Shown here in pieces: positions 6,129-10,293 of a stretch of 10,293 bases of DNA (position 1 is its first letter; every line of letters starts with the position of its first letter). The notes under the pieces were generated by a model. The model was not told where the DNA came from, searched no databases, and worked only from the letters and a program-made list of their open reading frames with translations. Source of the DNA: Bacteroidota bacterium (GTDB taxonomy: Bacteria > Bacteroidota > Bacteroidia > Bacteroidales > Bacteroidaceae); NCBI GenBank assembly GCA_023415545.1, contig JAEZKJ010000052.1, positions 1 to 10,293 of the forward strand. Reading direction: 5' to 3'. The position numbers and the translations under genes were made by a program.

Positions 6129-6680
6129 ATGGGGAATAACAAAGATAAAGAGATTGCACTATTACTACAACAGCCTGAAAAACAGAGAGAAGCCTTTGAG
6201 TGTATAGTCAATGAATTTAAAGAACAATTATATTGGCAAATACGAAGGATTGTATTATCACATGAAGATGCTGATGATGTTCTTCAAAACACTTTTATCA
6301 AGGCATGGATGAATATTGAATATTTCAGAGGCGATGCAAAAATTTCTACATGGCTATATAGAATAGCTTTTAATGAAAGTATCGCTTTTTTAAATAAACA
6401 GAGGGCTACAGAGGCTATCTCAATAGATGACGCTGAAATAGCAATGATAAACAGACTTGAGAGTGACACCTATTTTGATGCTGAAGAGTCACAACTTGAG
6501 TTTCAGAAAGCTATTAATTCGCTTCCTGAAAAACAAAAGATTATTTTTAATCTTAAATATTTTCAGGAGATGAAATATGAAGAAATTTCTGAAATTATGG
6601 GGACTACAGTTGGTGCTTTAAAAGCATCATATCATCATGCAGTAAAAAAAATTGAGAATCTTTTAAAAGATTCCTATTAA
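6129..6680 (+). CDS. ECF-type RNA polymerase sigma factor
   Basis: A 183-residue sigma-70 family regulator with only regions 2 and 4, the extracytoplasmic-function layout. Region 2 spans about 22-92, including the core-binding 2.2 helix DADDVLQNTFIKAW (47-60) and the -10 recognition part STWLYRIAFNESIAFLNKQR (73-92). Region 4 spans about 128-177 with LPEKQKIIFNLKYFQEMKYEEI leading into a helix-turn-helix ending at ALKASYHHAVKKI (163-175). A 40-residue acidic linker (93-127) joins them. Downstream come a small single-pass membrane protein (48 nt away) and a secreted Spy/CpxP-like protein, the usual context of an envelope-stress sigma factor held by a membrane anti-sigma factor. The 54-nt gap after rnz holds no clear TAnnTTTG box, so it may be read from the rnz promoter or from its own ECF-type promoter. 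Its target promoters are not identifiable here. Confidence 0.94.
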   Translation: MGNNKDKEIALLLQQPEKQREAFECIVNEFKEQLYWQIRRIVLSHEDADDVLQNTFIKAWMNIEYFRGDAKISTWLYRIAFNESIAFLNKQRATEAISIDDAEIAMINRLESDTYFDAEESQLEFQKAINSLPEKQKIIFNLKYFQEMKYEEISEIMGTTVGALKASYHHAVKKIENLLKDSY

Positions 6681-6728
6681 ACCTTTTATTCTAAATCTTA
6701 TCTAAATAAGAGAAAGGAACGTAAAGTT

Positions 6729-7103
6729 ATGAAAGAAGAGGATAAATTATTAGAAAAATTTGGGAGAAAAAACCCATTTAATGTTCCTGAAGGCTATTTC
6801 GAGAATTTTACCAATGAACTCATGGATAAGCTTCCAGAGAAAGAAGATGTGCCAGAACTTAAAATTACCACATGGCAAAGAATTAAGCCATGGATATATA
6901 TGACTGCTATGTTTTGCGGATTGATGTTTAGTTTTAAAGTATTAACCGGTAATCATGAAAAAGATAATAGCAATTCATCTGAGAATAGTTTAAGTCTATT
7001 CTCAGATGCTGAGTTAGAGATAATTATCGATAATTCTATGGTCGATGATTATACTCTATATACTTATATTACAGATGCAGATAATAACATAACTAATAAG
7101 TGA
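6729..7103 (+). CDS. Small single-pass membrane protein, candidate anti-sigma factor
   Basis: I do not recognise a named family. The 124-residue product has a charged cytoplasmic N-terminus with the segment NPFNVPEGYFENFTNELMDKLP, seen at the start of many short Bacteroidales proteins next to ECF sigma genes (15-36; recalled, not searched), one transmembrane helix (about 55-73, WIYMTAMFCGLMFSFKVL) and an acidic Ser/Asn-rich C-terminal part that would face the periplasm. The arrangement, short N-in domain plus one helix plus outer domain, directly after an ECF sigma gene, is that of an anti-sigma factor, but the canonical zinc-type HxxxCxxC anti-sigma motif is absent, so this is inference from position and topology. 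AAAGGA at 6713-6718, 10 nt before the ATG, is an unusually good Shine-Dalgarno match for this phylum. The next gene begins 4 nt after its stop, so the two are translated from one mRNA. Confidence 0.75.
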   Translation: MKEEDKLLEKFGRKNPFNVPEGYFENFTNELMDKLPEKEDVPELKITTWQRIKPWIYMTAMFCGLMFSFKVLTGNHEKDNSNSSENSLSLFSDAELEIIIDNSMVDDYTLYTYITDADNNITNK

Positions 7104-7107
7104 AAAT

Positions 7108-7569
7108 ATGATACAAAGACTTTTTTTTATCTTTTTCATCTCACTATTTACCCTTTCAACTATAAATGCACAGGGTCCTGGACCAGGTAAAGGTATTTCT
7201 AAAGAGGAGTTTAGAAACAGACAACAGAAATATTTCATGGAGAAAAGTGGCATTACTGAAGATGAAGCAAGTAAATTTTTCCCATTATATTATGAACTTC
7301 AGGATAAAAAAGCTCAAATAAATAATAAAGTATGGGGTAATACCAGGGATATCAGAGGAAAGAATTTATCGGAACAAGAATGTTCGGATATGATTCAAAA
7401 AGTTGCTGAAGCAAAAATTGCTTCCGACAAATTAGAATTGGAATATATCCCAAAATTTAAAAAAATTATCTCCTCTAAGAAACTTCTACGATTACAAATT
7501 GCTGAGATGAGATTTCATAGAGACATGCTAAAGATTATGCATCGTCCACCAATGAGACAAGATAACTAA
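7108..7569 (+). CDS. Secreted Spy/CpxP-like periplasmic protein
   Basis: A 153-residue exported protein. Residues 1-21 are a signal peptide (MIQRLFF...STINA, cleavage predicted after Ala21 before Gln22), followed by a short GPGPGKG spacer and an all-helical, Lys/Glu-rich body that fits the Spy/CpxP/heavy-metal-sensor group. These proteins are periplasmic chaperones or metal/stress sensors with repeated long amphipathic helices; here helices can be seen at about 30-47, 51-77, 87-122 and 124-145. The LTxxQ repeats of E. coli Spy are not evident, so this is a distant member at best. The gene lies 4 nt after the membrane-protein gene and ends before a bidirectional terminator, making it the last gene of the ECF-sigma operon. 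Its probable role is as an effector or sensor of that stress circuit; no direct evidence for the ligand is present. Confidence 0.8.
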   Translation: MIQRLFFIFFISLFTLSTINAQGPGPGKGISKEEFRNRQQKYFMEKSGITEDEASKFFPLYYELQDKKAQINNKVWGNTRDIRGKNLSEQECSDMIQKVAEAKIASDKLELEYIPKFKKIISSKKLLRLQIAEMRFHRDMLKIMHRPPMRQDN

Positions 7570-7581
7570 TTTATTATAACG

Positions 7582-7622
7582 AAAAAGGTTGCCACATCAA
7601 AATTGATATAGCAACCTTTTTT
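7582..7622. terminator. Bidirectional terminator between the ECF operon and mazG
   Basis: AAAAAGGTTGC (7582-7592) pairs with GCAACCTTTTT (7611-7621); the 18-nt interior can add ATCAA (7596-7600) with TTGAT (7603-7607). The A-run on the left and the T-run on the right allow termination in both directions, fitting its position between two converging genes (stops at 7569 and 7639). Confidence 0.92.
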
Positions 7623-7638
7623 ATTTATATATGTTTAG

Positions 7639-8427
7639 TTATTTTTTATCCAAAGCTTTCGCTTCATTCCAAATCTCATCCATCTCAGCCAGTGACATAT
7701 CATTTAGAGTTCTACCTTTCTTTATTGTATTATCTTCCAAATAATTAAAACGCTTAATAAATTTCTGGTTTGTTCTCTCCAATGCATTGTCAGGATTTAT
7801 TTTATATAAACGAGCAGCGTTAATGAGGCTAAACAATAAATCACCAAATTCTGCTTCAGCTTTATCTTTATCCATATTATCAACTTCAGCTTCGAACTCA
7901 GCTATCTCCTCTTTAACTTTATCCCAAACTTGACTTCTCTCTTCCCAGTCGAATCCCACACTTCTAACTTTATCTTGAATTCTGTACGCTTTTATTAATG
8001 AAGGCAAAGAGTCAGGAACACCACTTAAAACTCGCTTATTACCATCTTTCTCTTTCATTTTAAGCTGCTCCCAGTTTTTCAATACAGCTTCACTCGATTC
8101 AGCCTTCTCTTCACCGAATACATGTGGGTGACGAAAAATCAATTTATCGCATAGTTGATCGCAAACATCTTTTATGTCGAAATCGCCTGTTTCGCTACCT
8201 ATTTTTGCATAAAAGCCAACATGTAACAGTACATCACCCAACTCTTTACATATATTCTTCTTATCCTCTTTTATTAAAGCATCACACAGTTCGTATGTCT
8301 CCTCAATAGTATTTGGTCTTAATGACTGGTTAGTCTGTTTTCTATCCCAAGGACATTTTACTCGCAACTCATCTAATATATCGAGAAAACGTCCAAAAGC
8401 TTCGATTTTTTCCTCTCTTGTATGCAT
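7639..8427 (-). CDS. mazG: Nucleoside triphosphate pyrophosphohydrolase MazG
   Basis: Hydrolyses NTPs and dNTPs to the monophosphate and PPi, a house-cleaning enzyme that in some bacteria also lowers (p)ppGpp. The 262-residue product has the duplicated all-alpha MazG fold. N-terminal domain: the opening FLDILDELRVKCPWDRKQTNQSL with metal-binding EExxE (42-46) and ExxD (62-65). C-terminal domain: EExxE (173-177) and ExxD (193-196); both acidic sets are intact. The length is normal for E. coli-type MazG. The frame stays open to a TTG at 8448, but this extension would add only FSKNNK and overlaps the predicted -7 box, so I chose the ATG at 8427 (MHTREEK). It converges on the ECF operon and diverges from valS across 161 nt. 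Confidence 0.96.
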   Translation of the reverse strand: MHTREEKIEAFGRFLDILDELRVKCPWDRKQTNQSLRPNTIEETYELCDALIKEDKKNICKELGDVLLHVGFYAKIGSETGDFDIKDVCDQLCDKLIFRHPHVFGEEKAESSEAVLKNWEQLKMKEKDGNKRVLSGVPDSLPSLIKAYRIQDKVRSVGFDWEERSQVWDKVKEEIAEFEAEVDNMDKDKAEAEFGDLLFSLINAARLYKINPDNALERTNQKFIKRFNYLEDNTIKKGRTLNDMSLAEMDEIWNEAKALDKK

Positions 8428-8445
8428 TTTGTTATTTTTAGAAAA

Positions 8446-8453
8446 CAAAAATA
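8446..8453 (-). promoter_or_regulatory. Candidate -7 box of mazG
   Basis: On the complement strand this reads TATTTTTG, matching TAnnTTTG, and lies 19 nt before the mazG ATG, predicting a very short leader of about 12 nt. No good -33 TTTG is seen at the expected distance. The box occupies the alternative TTG start. Confidence 0.4.
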
Positions 8454-8539
8454 TAATAATAAAACTATAGTAGTTCTTAGTTTGGATTAAAATTTTAAAA
8501 CGATATCATAATACCCTTCTATAATCCAGCTACTTTTAT

Positions 8540-8547
8540 TAATTTTG
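8540..8547 (+). promoter_or_regulatory. Candidate -7 box of valS
   Basis: TAATTTTG followed by C matches TAnnTTTG; the -33 region is weak. Transcription would start near 8553, giving a leader of about 36 nt. It lies in the divergent mazG-valS spacer. The leader is too short for a T-box or attenuator, and none is seen. Confidence 0.5.
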
Positions 8548-8588
8548 CATCTAATTATATGATAGTAAATTAAAAAAGATATAATACG

Positions 8589-10293
8589 ATGGAATTAGCA
8601 AGTAAGTATAATCCTGCAGATGTTGAGGGTAAATGGTATCAGTACTGGCTGGACAACAAATTATTCAGTTCAAAACCTGATGGTCGTGAACCATATACCG
8701 TAGTAATCCCTCCACCAAATGTAACAGGTGTTCTGCATATGGGTCACATGCTTAACAATACTATTCAGGACATTTTAGTACGTCGTGCTAGAATGCAAGG
8801 TAAAAATGCTTGTTGGGTACCGGGTACTGACCACGCTTCAATTGCGACTGAAGCAAAAGTGGTGAACCGACTTGCTCAACAGGGAATAAAGAAAACTGAC
8901 CTAACACGTGACGAGTTTCTAAAGCATGCTTGGGAATGGACTGATGAACATGGTGGTATTATTCTTAAACAGTTGCGTAGACTAGGTGCATCATGTGATT
9001 GGGATCGTACTGCATTTACAATGGATGAATTGCGCTCGGAGAGTGTGATAAAAGTGTTTGTTGATCTATTCAATAAAGGTCTTATTTACCGTGGCGTGCG
9101 TATGGTAAACTGGGATCCTCAAGCTCTTACTGCTCTTAGTGATGAAGAGGTGATTTACAAGGAAGAGAATAGCAAACTTTTCTACCTAAAATATAAAGTT
9201 GAAAATGATCCTGAAGGTCGCTATGCAGTAGTAGCTACTACACGTCCTGAGACAATCATGGGCGATACAGCTATGTGTATTAATCCTAATGACCCTAAGA
9301 ATGAATGGTTAAAAGGTAAAAACGTTATTGTTCCATTGGTAGGAAGAGTTATTCCGGTTATAGAAGATGATTATGTTGACATCGAATTTGGTACAGGTTG
9401 TCTAAAAGTTACTCCTGCACACGATGTTAATGACTATATGCTTGGTGAGAAATATAACCTTAAGAGCATAGATATCTTTAATGACAATGGTACTATAAGC
9501 GAAGCTGCAGGGCTATATGTAGGAATGGACAGATTCGATGTTAGAAAACAGATAGAAAAAGATCTTGCTGAAGACGGCTTATTGGAAAAAGTTGAAGCTT
9601 ATACTAATAAAGTTGGTTTCTCCGAGAGAACTAATGTAGCTATCGAGCCAAAATTGTCTATGCAGTGGTTCTTGAAAATGGAAGAACTTGCTAAACCTGC
9701 TTTAGATGCTGTAATGGATGATGACATTAAGTTCTATCCTTCAAAATATAAGAATACATACAAACATTGGATGGAGAACATAAAAGATTGGTGTATTAGC
9801 CGTCAATTATGGTGGGGACATAGAATTCCTGCATATTTCCTTCCTGAAGGTGGTTATGTTGTTGCTGAGACTGAGGAGAAAGCTCTTGAATTGGCTAAGG
9901 AGAAAACAGGTAATGCTTCATTAACAATGAATGACTTACGCCAAGACGAAGACTGTCTTGATACTTGGTTCTCTTCATGGTTATGGCCTATCTCTCTGTT
10001 CGATGGAATAAACAATCCAAACAATGAAGAGATCAATTACTACTACCCTACCAATGACCTTGTAACCGGTCCGGATATTATCTTCTTCTGGGTAGCACGT
10101 ATGATTATGGCAGGATACGAATATGAGCACAAAATGCCATTCAAAAATGTATATTTCACCGGTATCGTACGTGACAAGATTGGACGTAAGATGTCTAAAT
10201 CTCTTGGTAACTCACCCGATCCATTGGAGTTAATTGACCGATTTGGTGCTGATGGCGTTAGAATGGGTATGATGCTTGCTGCTCCTGCCGGTA
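8589..10293 (+). CDS. valS: Valyl-tRNA synthetase, 5' two-thirds
   Basis: Charges tRNA-Val with valine in the cytoplasm. The open frame runs from ATG 8589 to the window edge (568 complete codons) and continues beyond it; bacterial ValRS is about 870-950 residues, so roughly the first two-thirds is present. Class I signatures: HIGH as HMGH (50-53) within PPPNVTGVLHMGHMLNNT, and KMSKS at 534-538 (IGRKMSKSLGNS). The CP1 editing domain is intact, with VATTRPETIMGDTA (216-229, including Thr222) and TPAHDVNDY (275-283, including Asp279), which clear mischarged Thr-tRNA. The LDTWFSSWLWP and GPDIIFFWVARMIMAG blocks match the Val/Ile/Leu synthetase catalytic core. No Shine-Dalgarno is seen before the start. 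Missing from the window: the rest of the anticodon-binding domain and the C-terminal coiled coil. Confidence 0.97.
   Translation, partial: MELASKYNPADVEGKWYQYWLDNKLFSSKPDGREPYTVVIPPPNVTGVLHMGHMLNNTIQDILVRRARMQGKNACWVPGTDHASIATEAKVVNRLAQQGIKKTDLTRDEFLKHAWEWTDEHGGIILKQLRRLGASCDWDRTAFTMDELRSESVIKVFVDLFNKGLIYRGVRMVNWDPQALTALSDEEVIYKEENSKLFYLKYKVENDPEGRYAVVATTRPETIMGDTAMCINPNDPKNEWLKGKNVIVPLVGRVIPVIEDDYVDIEFGTGCLKVTPAHDVNDYMLGEKYNLKSIDIFNDNGTISEAAGLYVGMDRFDVRKQIEKDLAEDGLLEKVEAYTNKVGFSERTNVAIEPKLSMQWFLKMEELAKPALDAVMDDDIKFYPSKYKNTYKHWMENIKDWCISRQLWWGHRIPAYFLPEGGYVVAETEEKALELAKEKTGNASLTMNDLRQDEDCLDTWFSSWLWPISLFDGINNPNNEEINYYYPTNDLVTGPDIIFFWVARMIMAGYEYEHKMPFKNVYFTGIVRDKIGRKMSKSLGNSPDPLELIDRFGADGVRMGMMLAAPAG

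Noticed and set aside
8876..9073. Minus-strand open frames inside valS (also 9854-10036), inside the ECF operon (6284-6469, 7056-7253) and a plus-strand one inside mazG (8124-8309)
   Set aside because: All are short, embedded in conserved genes and show no promoter, ribosome site or family features.
1..10293. A new defence, mobile or biosynthetic system
   Set aside because: I see no transposase, integrase, nuclease-helicase pair, toxin-antitoxin pair, terminal repeats or secondary-metabolite genes; MazG here is the house-cleaning enzyme, with no mazEF partner beside it.

Overview
The window looks like a chromosomal segment of a low-GC member of the Bacteroidota, most likely the order Bacteroidales. 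Three lines of evidence agree. The ribosomal protein S1, ValRS and MazG sequences have the Bacteroidales form. Several genes are preceded by the Bacteroidota-type -7 promoter box TAnnTTTG rather than TATAAT. Shine-Dalgarno sequences are absent or weak before most starts. The low GC and the sequence character would fit a Dysgonomonas-like or related lineage, but genus is only a guess. Nothing indicates a plasmid, prophage, insertion sequence or CRISPR array; this is mostly conserved core genome.

Layout. (1) 21-1578, + strand: a BadF/BadG-type sugar kinase (probably N-acetylglucosamine kinase) and a membrane-anchored SIMPL-domain protein, 31 nt apart. (2) 1657-3569: rpsA, encoding six-domain ribosomal protein S1, with its own promoter and a strong terminator capped by a GAAA loop. 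(3) 3587-4773: a two-gene RNA-binding operon, a cold-shock-domain protein with a basic coiled-coil N-terminus followed by a single-RRM protein. It has a long untranslated leader, a promoter whose spacer holds a 21-bp inverted repeat, and a 12-13 bp terminator stem. (4) 4774-5159: an AT-rich non-coding stretch with three tandem 21-bp repeats. (5) 5160-6074: rnz (RNase Z). (6) 6129-7569: an ECF sigma factor, a small single-pass membrane protein in the position of an anti-sigma factor, and a secreted Spy/CpxP-like protein, which together look like an envelope-stress module. (7) A bidirectional terminator at 7582-7622 shared with convergent mazG (complement of 7639-8427). (8) Divergent valS starting at 8589 and running off the right edge.

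How it works together. Much of the window concerns RNA: S1 (translation initiation), the CSD and RRM RNA-binding proteins, RNase Z (tRNA 3' processing) and ValRS (tRNA charging). MazG cleans up nucleotides. The ECF-membrane protein-Spy-like trio is the only likely signalling unit. The least explained sequences are non-coding: the palindrome-bearing promoter and long leader of the cold-shock operon, and the phased 21-bp repeats upstream of rnz. I see no clear new defence or mobile system.
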